64,000 nucleotides of DNA from Halobacillus litoralis (GCF_009856355.1 NZ_WMEW01000001.1:496001-560000), one strand, 5' to 3'; counted from the stretch's first letter, positions 25,740 to 35,580 are shown. Numbers and translations: made by a program. The notes: generated by a model not told the origin, from the sequence alone.

Positions 25740-27227
25740 TCATTTTAGTCCTTTTGCAGCCTGCTTTGCGGCCATTAATCCTGAAAGAGTCACGCCGAGT
25801 GTCCCGGCTCCAGGAAAGACGGTATCTCCGCATTGATACAAGTCAGGGATGCCGGTTCTTACCGAGTAACTGGTAAGCCAGCTGTATTTTCCCGTGGGAG
25901 CATATCCGCCTACTTTGCCATCTCTGCGGCGGAGCCATTTTTGGAACGTGACAGGCGTGCCGGGCAGCACAAGGTCGAGCTGATCGGTGAATCCCTCAAA
26001 ATAATGGTCCACCGTTCGTAAAAGCTTTTCCTTCATCCACCGCTTTTCGTCTTCATAATGGCCGGCTTTCCACCAGGGGGAAATATCCGTATGGGTCGAC
26101 AAGGTAAACGAACGCTTCCCTTCCGGCGCCATCCGTGTATCTTCCAGATCCGATAATGACAAAAGGAACTGTCCGCCATTATGGAGGTCATCCGGATGAT
26201 CGGGATCAATAAACTGATGATACAGCACATCCGTGTCTAGAAATACGTCTGCATCTACACCGCCGTGAATAATAAACGCCCCCCAGGCTTTTTTCGCCGT
26301 TTCTTTCTGGGGACGAATATAGGACTGGGAGCTGAGCTCTTCTGTCAACGTGTCATGAAGGTTATGGACGGAGTTATTCAGAATAACCTGACGGGCTTCA
26401 AACGTAGAATTTCTTTTGGAATGCAGGGTAAAGCCAGCATCTCCTTTTTCAATGGAGTGAACCGGATGCCTCATGAGAACATCACCGTCATGCTCCCGTA
26501 TATAAGCAGCCAATTTCCCTGCCGCTTCAGCAAGACCACCGTGAACCGCAAAAGCACCTTTATGAAAAGTCTGGAGCGCAGCAAATCCTAAAAAGGCCGG
26601 ACAGTTCTCCACACTTGTCTGTACACTGTCCATTAATTCACCATTTAAAAATGTTCTAAACATGCGGTGCTGATCCAACCCATGTTTTTTCAGACGATCC
26701 TCCACAGTTTGCGTCATATAAGGCAGCAGCCGGAGCGAGCTTTCATTCACGAGCGGCAGCAGATGGGCGTAGTCGCCCCATGTCCGCGGCGGAAACACCG
26801 GCAGCTTATCCGTCAGCTGATCCACCAGCCGGCCTACTTTGAACACTTCGTCATAGAAGTTTTCAAAAGCCGTCCCCGGTCCTTCAAAAACCCGGGCCAT
26901 TTCCTTGTACCACTCATTCCGGTCGCGGTAATAATGAATCGTGCGGTCCGGAAGGTGAACATCCATAATAATATCCAATGATTTCATGGACGGCTTTTCA
27001 ATGCCCAGCCGTCCAAAAAGACTGTCCAGTACACCTCCAGGCTCAAAACCCATTCCGACCGTAGCCCCGGATTGAAAACGGTAGCCGTTTCTCTCAAACT
27101 GCCCGGCGCTTCCCCCAAGTTCATTCGACGCTTCAAAAACAACGACATTGTATCCTTTACTGGTTAAATCCGCGGCGGCTGCCAGTCCTCCAAAACCAGC
27201 CCCCACAACGGCAGCATCATAGATCAT
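25740..27227 (-). CDS. CrtI/CrtO-like FAD-dependent desaturase or oxidoreductase
   Basis: A 495-residue flavoprotein of the phytoene desaturase group. It begins with the dinucleotide fold AVVGAGFGGLAAAADL and the partner E at VFEASNELGGSAGQF, and ends with the family FAD motif LYQCGDTVFPGAGTLGVTLSG. Carotenoid desaturation or ketolation is possible, but no phytoene synthase or other crt gene is nearby, so another hydrophobic substrate is equally possible. Start ATG follows AAAGGAGGGAG. Confidence 0.8.
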   Translation of the reverse strand: MIYDAAVVGAGFGGLAAAADLTSKGYNVVVFEASNELGGSAGQFERNGYRFQSGATVGMGFEPGGVLDSLFGRLGIEKPSMKSLDIIMDVHLPDRTIHYYRDRNEWYKEMARVFEGPGTAFENFYDEVFKVGRLVDQLTDKLPVFPPRTWGDYAHLLPLVNESSLRLLPYMTQTVEDRLKKHGLDQHRMFRTFLNGELMDSVQTSVENCPAFLGFAALQTFHKGAFAVHGGLAEAAGKLAAYIREHDGDVLMRHPVHSIEKGDAGFTLHSKRNSTFEARQVILNNSVHNLHDTLTEELSSQSYIRPQKETAKKAWGAFIIHGGVDADVFLDTDVLYHQFIDPDHPDDLHNGGQFLLSLSDLEDTRMAPEGKRSFTLSTHTDISPWWKAGHYEDEKRWMKEKLLRTVDHYFEGFTDQLDLVLPGTPVTFQKWLRRRDGKVGGYAPTGKYSWLTSYSVRTGIPDLYQCGDTVFPGAGTLGVTLSGLMAAKQAAKGLK

Positions 27228-27561
27228 GCACGACTCCCTCCTTTCTCTTATTCTTTCCCCTTACCGGCTGCTGTTTAAAAAGAAAGCAGCCGATTCCGTC
27301 TCATCCGCAAATGAAAACTATTCCACTATAACCATTCAGACCTTGAACATGGAACCCTGGAAATCCGTGCCCCTTTTTCCTCCATATGAATACCACCTCC
27401 CTGACGCCGGGATGAACGAAACAAAAAAGACAGCCGGAAGTTCCGACTGTGCGGGGGCGGTAGAAACCGAACTTATCTACATGAATTTGTTCTGGAAAGA
27501 GTGTTTTCCCGCAGACGTCAACAATGCACATGGCTCGTCACTCCTTATGGATGAGTTCAAA
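27228..27561. other. Gene-poor stretch with hairpin and a doubtful small frame
   Basis: No confident gene. On the minus strand a hairpin CAGTCGGAA-CT-TTCCGGCTG followed by T-runs lies at about 27428-27453. A 76-codon minus-strand frame (27301-27531) starts with an ATG behind AAGGAG, but the hairpin lies inside it, so it is kept only as a weak candidate. Confidence 0.3.
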
Positions 27562-27604
27562 AAAAGGGTGCTCTTCTGTTTAAAAGAAGAGCACCCTTTT
27601 TATA
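27562..27604. terminator. Terminator of the M29 aminopeptidase gene
   Basis: AAAAAGGGTGCTCTTCT and AGAAGAGCACCCTTTTT form a perfect stem with A and T flanks. Confidence 0.9.
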
Positions 27605-27670
27605 CTAAAAAATTATACGCGGAAACATTTGTCCGTTCCTAAGTCTTCTGTTTCAAAGAGAAACAAGCCA

Positions 27671-28918
27671 TTACTCAAATGTAATTGCCCAGCTGCCTTT
27701 TCTCATCACGGCTTCCGTCGTACCATCCTCGAGGACACCGTCGATATCCAGCTCACCGGATCCCATCATGAAATCCACGTGGGTGAGGCTGTGGTTGACG
27801 CCGTTTTGATCCAGTTCTTCCTCATTCATGTCGGAACCGCCCTGTACGTTATTCGGATACGCTTTTCCGAGCGCAAGGTGGCAGGACGCGTTTTCATCGT
27901 AAAGCGTGTTATAAAAAATCAGTCCGGATTGAGAGATCGGAGATTCATGTGGAACGAGAGCAAGCTCGCCAAGGTGACGGGAGCCTTCGTCCGTATCCAG
28001 CAGATGCTGCAGTGTTTCACTGCCTTCTTCTGCGGTAAAGTCCACGACTTTTCCTTCCTTGAAGGTCAGGGTGAAGTTATTGATGACATTGCCGCCGTAG
28101 TTCAGCGGTTTCGTGCTGGTCACTTTACCGTCCACGCCATATTTATGAGGAGCTGTAAAGACTTCCTCTGTCGGCATGTTCGGGTTAAACGAAATATTTC
28201 CTTCTGCTGTTCCGGCCGGCCCGCCTTTCCAGACATGCCCTTTTGGCAGGGCTACTTCAAGATCCGTGCCCGGTGCTTTATAAATCAGCTTCCGGTATTG
28301 TTTCTTATTCAGATATTCGCGGGCGGTAATGAGCGTATCATTGTGTTTTTTCCAAGCTTCCACTGGATCATCCTGGTCGACACGGACGATACTGAAAATC
28401 TGCTCCCACAATTTTTCCACTGCTGTATCTTCCTCTTCCCCAGGGAAAATTTTCTGCGCCCACTTCGCAATCGGAATACTGATGATCGACCATTGAATCC
28501 GGTCATTCATCGTGTAATTACGGAACGTGGACATGGCTTCTGAACGTGCTTTTGCAGCAGAAGCGACTTTCCCTGCATCAATACCTTTCAGAAGATCAGG
28601 GTCTGTAGAACGGATGGAAAGGATGGCTGCCCCCTGCTCGGCGAAATACGTATATTTCTGCTGCTGCCATTCCGGTACATGGGAGAGTGTTTCCTGATCA
28701 GCATGCTCATAAGCCATACGTGTCAGTTCATCGTCCCCCCAGTTGATATGTACATCTTTAGCCCCCATTTCAAAAGCTTTACGGGCGACAATCCGTGTGA
28801 ATTCTGCTCCTTCAATGGTGGAGTTGATCATTAAAAGCTGGTCGTTCTGAAGGTTGACGCCTGTGCGCAGCGCCAGCTCAGCATATTTTTCAAGTTTATC
28901 CATACTTGGCATTTTCAT
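27671..28918 (-). CDS. M29 family aminopeptidase (AmpS type)
   Basis: A 415-residue thermophilic-type leucyl aminopeptidase with the normal family length. Recognisable segments: RTGVNLQNDQLLMINS near the start, LPKGHVWKGGPAGTAEG, NPNMPTEEVFTAPHKYGVDG (metal-ligand Glu and substrate loop), LGELALVPHESPIS and NHSLTHVDFMMGS (His-Asp ligands). It removes N-terminal residues from peptides in the cytoplasm using two metal ions. Start ATG follows AGGAGG; monocistronic. Confidence 0.93.
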   Translation of the reverse strand: MKMPSMDKLEKYAELALRTGVNLQNDQLLMINSTIEGAEFTRIVARKAFEMGAKDVHINWGDDELTRMAYEHADQETLSHVPEWQQQKYTYFAEQGAAILSIRSTDPDLLKGIDAGKVASAAKARSEAMSTFRNYTMNDRIQWSIISIPIAKWAQKIFPGEEEDTAVEKLWEQIFSIVRVDQDDPVEAWKKHNDTLITAREYLNKKQYRKLIYKAPGTDLEVALPKGHVWKGGPAGTAEGNISFNPNMPTEEVFTAPHKYGVDGKVTSTKPLNYGGNVINNFTLTFKEGKVVDFTAEEGSETLQHLLDTDEGSRHLGELALVPHESPISQSGLIFYNTLYDENASCHLALGKAYPNNVQGGSDMNEEELDQNGVNHSLTHVDFMMGSGELDIDGVLEDGTTEAVMRKGSWAITFE

Positions 28919-29001
28919 GTGTATACCTCCTATATTTAAACAGTGTATCCGTATTCATTATTCCACAAAAAAACGACAACTACAAAACATATGAAAGAGA
29001 C

Positions 29002-29036
29002 CGGGACAGAGGCGGCAGGCCGATGCCCCGGTCAAT
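29002..29036 (-). terminator. Weak hairpin downstream of the ABC-F gene
   Basis: GACCGGG and CCCGGTC arms enclose a 21-base loop region; minus strand continues TCTCTTTC. Possible terminator. Confidence 0.4.
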
Positions 29037-29082
29037 GAAGGAGAAGACGACTGACAGCTAAGCCTCATCCTCTTTCCCTGCA

Positions 29083-30972
29083 TTATTCATGGCCTTCAAC
29101 AATGAGAGAGAGCTCTTCCCAGCGTTCCATTTTCTGTTCAAGCTCTGCCTCCGCTTCTTCCTGTTGGGCGGTAAGGTCCCTGACCTTGTCATAATTGGAC
29201 GCTTCTTCAGCGAGCTGGTCGTTCAGCGCCTCGACCTTCTCTTCTAAAGCGGCAATATCGTCTTCGATCGTTTCCCATTCCTGTTTTTCCTTATAAGAAA
29301 GCTTCCGCTTCCGGTTGCCTCTTCTCGTTTCTTCCTGGGCGGACGGCTGCTTTTCTTCCTTCGGTACCCTCTGCTCTTCTTTCACAGCTTCCTGGTACTC
29401 GGAGTAATTGCCATAGAAACGGCGCACCTGACCACTCTGTTCGAACGCAAGGAGCTGATTAACGACGCGGTCAAGGAAATACCGGTCGTGGGAAACCGTA
29501 ATGACGACGCCTGGGAAATGCTCCAGATAGTCTTCCAAAACACCGAGGGTTTCTGTATCCAAATCGTTCGTCGGCTCGTCTAAGAACAGAACGTTCGGTT
29601 CGCTCATGAGTACGCGTAGTAAATAAAGGCGCCGGCGCTCTCCACCGGAAAGTCTCTTAATATACGTCCACTGCTGCGGTCGTGGGAAAAGGAACCGTTC
29701 AAGCATCTGCTCGGCGGTAACCTCTGTACCATCTTCGGTCCGGATGACCTCTGCCACTTCTTTGATATATTCGATGACTTTCAAGCTTTCATCAAGCTCA
29801 TCATGGTCCTGGGTGTAATAGCCGATCTTTACCGTCTGTCCTGTGTGAACATTTCCGGCATCCGGCTCGATTCGTTCCGCCATAATATTCAAAAGGGTGG
29901 TCTTTCCGGAACCGTTGGGTCCGATAATCCCCAGACGTTCTCCAGGTACGACCAAATAATCAAGTTGATCCAGCAGCTTCCGCCCGCCGTAGCTGTGGGT
30001 CACCCCCTGGAGTTCGATCACCTGGTTCCCTAGTCTCGAAGACCCGATAGCCATATCGACGTTCTCTTTCTTCGTATGGAAGGTTTCTTCTTTCATAGCC
30101 TCCACCCGTTGAATACGCGCTTTCTGCTTCGTAGATCTCGCTTTCACGCCGGCTTTGAGCCAGGCGAGCTCTGTACGAAGAGTGTTTTTATGCTTTTGTT
30201 CCGCCTGCAGTTCCCATTCCTCGCGTTCGGCCTTTTTCTCAAGGAAGGTTTCATAGTTTCCTTCATACGTGTACAAGCGGCTTTGATCGAGTTCATAAAT
30301 CAGGTTCGTTACCCTGTTCAAGAAATACCTGTCGTGTGTAACGACCATGAGGGCTCCTTTATAGGAAGAGAGATATTCCTCCAGCCATTCAATGGTTTCA
30401 TTATCCAAATGGTTGGTCGGCTCATCCAGCAGCAGGAGGTCCGCCGGCTGAATAAGGGCCTTGGCAATAGCGACCCGTTTTTTCTGACCACCGGATAACT
30501 CCGATACTTTTTTATCAAAGTACGTAACGCCGAGCTTTGAAAGGACCGTTTTAGCAACTGTGCTCGCTTCCCATGCCCCTTTTTCATCCATTTTCTGCTG
30601 AAGATCCAGCATCCGCTCCTGGACGCCTGTGTCCTCCGGCTTTTCGGAAAGCTCGAGCATGACCTGTTCATACCTGCGCATCAGCACCATGATCTCAGCT
30701 TCCCCGTCATAAATATGTTCAAGAACCGTTTGGTTTTCGTCAAATTCAGGGTCCTGCGGCAGATACTCCACTGTGAAATCTTTCGCATGATCCATATCGC
30801 CCTGATCTCCGGTTTCCATCCCCGCAAGAATTTTCAGCAGTGTCGATTTTCCCGTGCCGTTGACACCAATTAAGCCGATTCTCTGCTGACTGGAAATCGT
30901 GAAGGACAAGTCATCAAATAAATCTTTATCTCCATAACTTTTACTCAGTTGATTGACTGATAATAAACTCAT
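29083..30972 (-). CDS. ABC-F family ATPase (YfmR/Uup-like)
   Basis: About 629 residues with two ABC ATPase cassettes and no membrane segment. Walker A GVNGTGKST and GPNGSGKTT; signatures LSGGQKKRVA and LSGGERRRLYL; Walker B LLLLDEPTNHLD and VLFLDEPTNDLD. A charged linker (about residues 235-310) separates them, and a coiled-coil end (about 560-629) is typical of Uup/YfmR. ABC-F proteins act on the ribosome; YfmR helps stalled or proline-rich translation in B. subtilis. ATG at 30972 is 9 bases after AAAGGA. Confidence 0.9.
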   Translation of the reverse strand: MSLLSVNQLSKSYGDKDLFDDLSFTISSQQRIGLIGVNGTGKSTLLKILAGMETGDQGDMDHAKDFTVEYLPQDPEFDENQTVLEHIYDGEAEIMVLMRRYEQVMLELSEKPEDTGVQERMLDLQQKMDEKGAWEASTVAKTVLSKLGVTYFDKKVSELSGGQKKRVAIAKALIQPADLLLLDEPTNHLDNETIEWLEEYLSSYKGALMVVTHDRYFLNRVTNLIYELDQSRLYTYEGNYETFLEKKAEREEWELQAEQKHKNTLRTELAWLKAGVKARSTKQKARIQRVEAMKEETFHTKKENVDMAIGSSRLGNQVIELQGVTHSYGGRKLLDQLDYLVVPGERLGIIGPNGSGKTTLLNIMAERIEPDAGNVHTGQTVKIGYYTQDHDELDESLKVIEYIKEVAEVIRTEDGTEVTAEQMLERFLFPRPQQWTYIKRLSGGERRRLYLLRVLMSEPNVLFLDEPTNDLDTETLGVLEDYLEHFPGVVITVSHDRYFLDRVVNQLLAFEQSGQVRRFYGNYSEYQEAVKEEQRVPKEEKQPSAQEETRRGNRKRKLSYKEKQEWETIEDDIAALEEKVEALNDQLAEEASNYDKVRDLTAQQEEAEAELEQKMERWEELSLIVEGHE

Positions 30973-31056
30973 TACGCTCATTCCTTTAATAAGAATCTGC
31001 CCCCATCATATCACACCGGCCCCTTTTCCGGGGTGGGAAGGGACCTTGGGATGGAT

Positions 31057-31097
31057 GAAAAAAGCTGCTGACGGTGTGTAGACCGTCAACAGCTTTT
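31057..31097 (-). terminator. Terminator after the AgcS symporter gene
   Basis: AAAAGCTG-TGACGGT and ACCGTCA-CAGCTTTT; minus strand runs into T-rich sequence. Confidence 0.85.
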
Positions 31098-31105
31098 CTA
31101 TCACT

Positions 31106-32524
31106 TCAGGCGTCTTCCTTCTCAGAGGACTGGTCTCTTCTCCAGTATTCCATCCCTTCCACTCCGGGCAGGTGATCCTGGTAGAAGACAGGGTCTTTCC
31201 CTGCTTTTTTCTGCTTCACGTAGTCGTTCAGGGCCGCGTACGCCACCGAAGACAACCGGAATATGGCATACAGGTTAATTAAAGCCATGATCCCCATCGT
31301 TAAATCCGCCAGTGACCAAACGAGATCAAACTCAGCGACAGCACCGAACATAACCATAGCCAGTACAGCCAGACGGTAAATGAAAATACTGCTTTTACTT
31401 GTCTTTATGAATTCAATGTTGGTCTCTCCATAATAGTAGTTCCCGACAATCGAACTAAAGGCAAATAGAAGAATGGCAATCGCAATAAATATGGCTGCCC
31501 AGGAGCCAAGCTGGGACTCGAAAGCTTCCTGAGTCAGCTGGATTCCATCGAGGGACGTATTTTCATAACCGCCGGCAAACAGGATAATAACAGCGGTGGC
31601 ACTACAGATCAGAAGGGTATCTGTAAATACACCAAGCGTCTGAATCAAACCCTGCTTGACCGGGTGAGTGACTTCTGATGTGGCCGCTGCGTTCGGCGCA
31701 CTCCCCATACCAGCTTCGTTGGAGAAAAGTCCGCGTTTGATTCCGATCAGAATCATCCCGCCGAACGTTCCACCGGCAATTTCACGGAACCCGAACGCTC
31801 CGGCAAAGATCTGCCCGATCATTTCCGGGACTTGAGCGATATTACCCACCAGGACATATGTGGCAATCAGAATATAGAAAATAGCCATAATCGGGATGAT
31901 ATACTGCGTTACCTGGGCGATCCGCTTAAGTCCACCAAAGATGATCAAAGCTACAAAGAAGGTCAGGATGGCTCCCATCAGCCATTTATCAACATCAAAG
32001 GAGTTTTCAAAGGCAAGCCTGATGGTATTGGACTGTACAGAACTGAATACAAGGCCGTATGTAAAGGTGATGGTAACAGCAAACACGATACCCAGTGTAC
32101 GGTTCTTCAACCCTTTTTCAATATAATAAGCGGGTCCACCACGGTACTCGTTTTTATCCGGAACCTTATAGACCTGGGCCAGGGTGCTTTCAATAAAGCT
32201 GGAAGCCCCTCCAAGGACAGCTACAATCCACATCCAGAAAACCGCTCCGGGGCCTCCGACTGTAATAGCAGCAGCTACGCCGGCAAGGTTTCCTGTACCG
32301 ACCCGGGAGGCCGTACTGATGGCGAAGGCCTGGAAAGGAGATGTTCCTTTCTTTCCCTCTGCTGAGATGGACCGTTTATCAAACAGTACACGGAACATTT
32401 CAGGTATGTAACGAAACTGAGCGAACTTCAGACGGATCGAGAACCAAAGTCCAACGCCCAGCAAGGCGGCGACAAGGATGGTCCCCCACATCCAGTCATT
32501 TAAAAAGGATAAGACTTCCTGCAC
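31106..32524 (-). CDS. Sodium:alanine/glycine symporter (AgcS family)
   Basis: About 472 residues with 10-11 helices, matching AlsT/AgcS carriers: MWGTILVAALLGVGLWFSI, the Na+/substrate region ASRVGTGNLAGVAAAITVGGPGAVFWMW, and GLFSNEAGMGSAPNAAA. It imports alanine or glycine, or glutamine in some members, with Na+. A GTG at 32524, eight bases from AGGAG, fits best; an in-frame GTG nine bases upstream overlaps that site. The 276-bp region upstream holds its promoter area and the terminator of the next gene. Confidence 0.9.
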   Translation of the reverse strand: MQEVLSFLNDWMWGTILVAALLGVGLWFSIRLKFAQFRYIPEMFRVLFDKRSISAEGKKGTSPFQAFAISTASRVGTGNLAGVAAAITVGGPGAVFWMWIVAVLGGASSFIESTLAQVYKVPDKNEYRGGPAYYIEKGLKNRTLGIVFAVTITFTYGLVFSSVQSNTIRLAFENSFDVDKWLMGAILTFFVALIIFGGLKRIAQVTQYIIPIMAIFYILIATYVLVGNIAQVPEMIGQIFAGAFGFREIAGGTFGGMILIGIKRGLFSNEAGMGSAPNAAATSEVTHPVKQGLIQTLGVFTDTLLICSATAVIILFAGGYENTSLDGIQLTQEAFESQLGSWAAIFIAIAILLFAFSSIVGNYYYGETNIEFIKTSKSSIFIYRLAVLAMVMFGAVAEFDLVWSLADLTMGIMALINLYAIFRLSSVAYAALNDYVKQKKAGKDPVFYQDHLPGVEGMEYWRRDQSSEKEDA

Positions 32525-32763
32525 ACTGATCACTCCTATAAAATGTAAATGATTTCCTGTTTTACAACACGTATTCCCTTTCCCTATAGGAAAAAAACAT
32601 GAATAAATTCAACTTTCTCATTTTATCATACAATGGGAGTCCACCACTACTGACTTTCCGATGAAATTGCCGCCCGCCTCCAAAGCCTTCCGCAGTTTCC
32701 TGCGCTTTCTCCTGGAAGCAGACTGAAGTTTTGGCCCATCCTGTAAACGCACTTCCTGATATA

Positions 32764-32796
32764 AAAAACCAGGGGGAGCAGGGCTCCTCCTGGTTG
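32764..32796 (-). terminator. Terminator after the acyl-CoA thioesterase gene
   Basis: AACCAGG-GGAG and CTCC-CCTGGTT form a stem; the minus strand ends TTTTTTAT. Confidence 0.85.
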
Positions 32797-32800
32797 ATTC

Positions 32801-33322
32801 TTAGGAATTCCGGCGCCATGGAAGGCTTGTTCCGAATTTCTCAGCAAGTTCCTTCGATTCCTTCCGCCGGTTTTTCCGGTGCTCATGACGCTTTTGGGCG
32901 TGATCATGAAGCCACTGCTCTTCCTCTGTTTCAGGGTAAACCGACGGCACCGGGGTCGGATCATTGTTTTCATCAACAGCCACCATGGATAGAAACGCGG
33001 TAGTACATACTTTACGTTCTCCTGTAAGCAGGTTTTCCGTCGTTGCTTTTACGAATACCTCCATGGATGTATTGTGCGCCCATGTGACAAAGGCTTCAAG
33101 GCAGACCGTATCGCCTTCAAACACCGGCTGAAGAAAGTCGACAGAATCGGTGGAGGCTGTGACGACCGGCTTACGGCAGTGGCGGACAGCTGCAATCGCA
33201 GCCACGTCATCAATGTGGGCCATCAGTTTCCCTCCGAAAAGTGTGCCGTGCGTATTCGTATCCGGGGGAAGTACATGAGAATTTTTAACGGTCAGTGAAT
33301 CTATACAAGGTTTTGCATCCAT
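32801..33322 (-). CDS. Acyl-CoA thioesterase, hotdog fold (YkhA-like)
   Basis: A 173-residue protein of the cytosolic acyl-CoA hydrolase group. DTNTHGTLFGGKLMAHIDDVAAIAA contains the catalytic Asn/His and Asp region, followed by the central hotdog helix. The lysine/arginine-rich tail after residue 140 is common in Bacillus YkhA. It hydrolyses medium- to long-chain acyl-CoA to free acid and CoA. Start ATG is preceded by GTGAGGAA. Confidence 0.88.
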   Translation of the reverse strand: MDAKPCIDSLTVKNSHVLPPDTNTHGTLFGGKLMAHIDDVAAIAAVRHCRKPVVTASTDSVDFLQPVFEGDTVCLEAFVTWAHNTSMEVFVKATTENLLTGERKVCTTAFLSMVAVDENNDPTPVPSVYPETEEEQWLHDHAQKRHEHRKNRRKESKELAEKFGTSLPWRRNS

Positions 33323-33375
33323 AACTTTTTCCTCACCTTCATGTGGAATCGTTCTCCGGGATCTATTATATCATG

Positions 33376-34716
33376 TTAGAGCAGCTCGTCTTTCCTTTGA
33401 AAACGGATTTCAAAAACAGCACCGGGTTGATCATCCCGATTGTAGGCCTGGATGGTCCCTCCACTCCTTTCGATGATCGCCCGGGCTATGGCAAGACCGA
33501 GCCCCGTTTCCCCTTCTTTCCCCTTGATAAACCGCTCAAACATCTGCGGGAGAAGTTCCTCAGGAATCCCTGTTCCATCGTCTTTAATCCTGACCTTCAT
33601 CTGTTCCGCTGCTGTTTCGATATCGACAGCCACGTGATGAGTCCCGTGACGGACAGCATTACTTAATATGTTGATGATCGCCTGTAGTATACGCTCTCCA
33701 TCTACAAAGGAATAGAAAGAGGGGCCGCCATTCAGATCAATCGTCATTTCCTTATCATTTGCAAGCGGGATCAGTCTGTCCCTCGCCTGGATGACCACTT
33801 CCGTGATATCTGTCTGCTCAGGGTGGTAGACGTCTTCACTGCTGTCGAGCTTGGCAAGCAGAATCATTTCATTGACGATTTTTTTCAAACGTTCCGTTTC
33901 ACTGACCATGACGGTCAGCCCCTTTTCTGCAGCCTCTCCCTGGAATATACCGTCCCGTATCCCTTCTGCGTATCCTTGTATCGACATAAGCGGCGTTTTC
34001 AACTCATGGGATGCATTTTGGAAAAACTGTTTCTGAGAATGAATGTACCGGGCAAGTTCAGCAGCCATGTGACGCACGCTCTGCTCGACTTCTTTGATTT
34101 CCCCTGAAGCCTGGACCTGTTTGACATCATCAAACCGGCGTTTTTCAATCTTTTTCACTTCCTGCTTCAGCTTCGTCAACGGCGTAACAAGCCGCCACGT
34201 TAATATATAACTGACGATCAGAGCAAGGAGAAGCCCGATTAAGAAGACCATAATCATCCGGATGGCAAATACAGACTGGACCGCCTGCAGGTCATTTAAC
34301 GGTGTAGCCATCACGAGAATCTGGCTGTTCCCGGCGTTGACCGGAAAATCATAAACCACATACTTTTCCCCGTCACTCTCCCACACTTCTTCTCCTTCCA
34401 GTTCTTCTTCATACCGCTCCATCCAGGAGGCAGCAATAGAAGCGGGCATTGTACGAAAAAGGATTTCACCATTTTCGCTGTCGAACAACAAAATGGGATA
34501 ATTGCGGTCCTGAATCAACTGCGATAACTCCGGGGTGCGGTCGGCATCCTGATCATTGATCAAGTCGATCAGGAGTTCCGCCCTCCCTTTCAACTGGCGC
34601 TGTTCATCCTGAATGAGCATATCCATTAAGAGGGAATAAACGAAAAAAGCGGTAATGGACATCACAATAATAATCAACGCCGTAAAAGCGGCATTTAGTT
34701 GATAGAGCAGTTTCAT
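33376..34716 (-). CDS. cssS: Sensor histidine kinase CssS-like
   Basis: A 446-residue membrane kinase: helix 1 (about 8-30), an extracytoplasmic sensor (about 31-145), helix 2 (about 150-170), a HAMP region, the phospho-acceptor in FFQNASHELKTPLMS, and an ATPase domain with NILSNAVRHG, DDGTGIPEE and GETGLGLAIA. Length, topology and pairing with a CssR-like regulator next to a divergent htrA point to the CssRS secretion-stress pair, which senses misfolded exported protein. Its start overlaps the regulator stop by ATGA. Confidence 0.82.
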   Translation of the reverse strand: MKLLYQLNAAFTALIIIVMSITAFFVYSLLMDMLIQDEQRQLKGRAELLIDLINDQDADRTPELSQLIQDRNYPILLFDSENGEILFRTMPASIAASWMERYEEELEGEEVWESDGEKYVVYDFPVNAGNSQILVMATPLNDLQAVQSVFAIRMIMVFLIGLLLALIVSYILTWRLVTPLTKLKQEVKKIEKRRFDDVKQVQASGEIKEVEQSVRHMAAELARYIHSQKQFFQNASHELKTPLMSIQGYAEGIRDGIFQGEAAEKGLTVMVSETERLKKIVNEMILLAKLDSSEDVYHPEQTDITEVVIQARDRLIPLANDKEMTIDLNGGPSFYSFVDGERILQAIINILSNAVRHGTHHVAVDIETAAEQMKVRIKDDGTGIPEELLPQMFERFIKGKEGETGLGLAIARAIIERSGGTIQAYNRDDQPGAVFEIRFQRKDELL

Positions 34717-35402
34717 GAGGACTGGTCCCTTAACCTGTATCCATGACCCCAGACCGTCTCAATCGGGAGTTCCCTGATCTTCTTGCGTAATCGCTTGACC
34801 AGATCATCGACGGCTCTGTCACTGCCATAATAATCATCACCCCATACCTTAATGAGAAGCTCTTCTCTGGAAAAAGCCCGATTTTCCTGGGAAGCCAGAA
34901 TTCGGAGCAGTTCAAATTCCTTGGTCGTTACTTCCACTTCCACCCCTTTGAAATAGGCCCGCCTTTCTGCTTCACTCAATTCAAGATCGCCGGCTTTGAT
35001 TACATCAAGCTCCTCTTCAGAAAGAGGCTTCATCGCCTCCCACCGTTTCAAGTGTCGCTTCACCCTGGCGACCAGCTCCCGCGGGCTGAACGGTTTCGTT
35101 AAGTAATCGTCCCCTCCCAGTTCAAGTCCAAGGATTTTATCGATTTCATCATCTTTAGCTGAAATGATGATAATAGGGACCTCTGATGTCAGACGGATTT
35201 TCTTACAGAACTCATATCCGTCCATTCCCGGCAGCATGATATCCAGAACCCAGAGATCCGGAGAAGACTCCTCGAATATCCCCCAGGCCTCCTCCGCTGT
35301 TTCCACGCTGGTCACTTGATAGCCTTCTTTCTTCAGGTAGGCTTCTACTATATCTCTGATGTTTGGATCATCTTCCACCAATCCAATGAGTCGATTCATC
35401 AT
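34713..35402 (-). CDS. cssR: Response regulator CssR-like (OmpR family)
   Basis: A 229-residue regulator with a receiver domain (acidic pocket LVEDDPN, phospho-acceptor Asp in WVLDIMLPGMDGYEF, and the conserved K in YLTKPFSP) and an OmpR winged helix (ELLIKVWGDDYYGSDRAVDDLVKRLRKK, ETVWGHGYRL). The C-terminal section is very close in pattern to CssR of B. subtilis. It likely activates the divergent htrA and possibly its own operon. Confidence 0.83.
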   Translation of the reverse strand: MMNRLIGLVEDDPNIRDIVEAYLKKEGYQVTSVETAEEAWGIFEESSPDLWVLDIMLPGMDGYEFCKKIRLTSEVPIIIISAKDDEIDKILGLELGGDDYLTKPFSPRELVARVKRHLKRWEAMKPLSEEELDVIKAGDLELSEAERRAYFKGVEVEVTTKEFELLRILASQENRAFSREELLIKVWGDDYYGSDRAVDDLVKRLRKKIRELPIETVWGHGYRLRDQSS

Positions 35403-35430
35403 GTTTCCTCCTGGTTTTTTCTTTTATTCT

Positions 35431-35512
35431 CTCACATTTTCGAAACTTCCTCTTCCATTACACACTTTTTACACATTTTCTCCAAAGTCATTCCATAAGT
35501 CATTCCTATAAT
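35431..35512 (+). promoter_or_regulatory. htrA promoter region with tandem repeats
   Basis: A perfect TATAAT at 35507-35512 lacks a good -35. Upstream are three CACA-TTTT-type repeats (TCACATTTTC, TACACACTTTT, TACACATTTTC) and a direct repeat GTCATTCC at 35487 and 35499. The arrangement fits an activator-dependent CssR-controlled promoter, but the binding site is not proven. Confidence 0.5.
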
Positions 35513-35580
35513 AAAAAGTGTCAGAGGGAAACACCAAAGACATACCAGCAAATCTTCAAGAAAGGGGCAGCCGTTACTCT

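Noticed and set aside
25740..27227. Dedicated carotenoid biosynthesis cluster
   Set aside because: Only one CrtI-like flavoprotein is present; no phytoene/dehydrosqualene synthase, glycosylase or acyltransferase lies nearby.
27226..27642. 138-codon plus-strand frame
   Set aside because: It overlaps the start of the CrtI-like gene and runs through the terminator of the aminopeptidase gene, with low-complexity composition.
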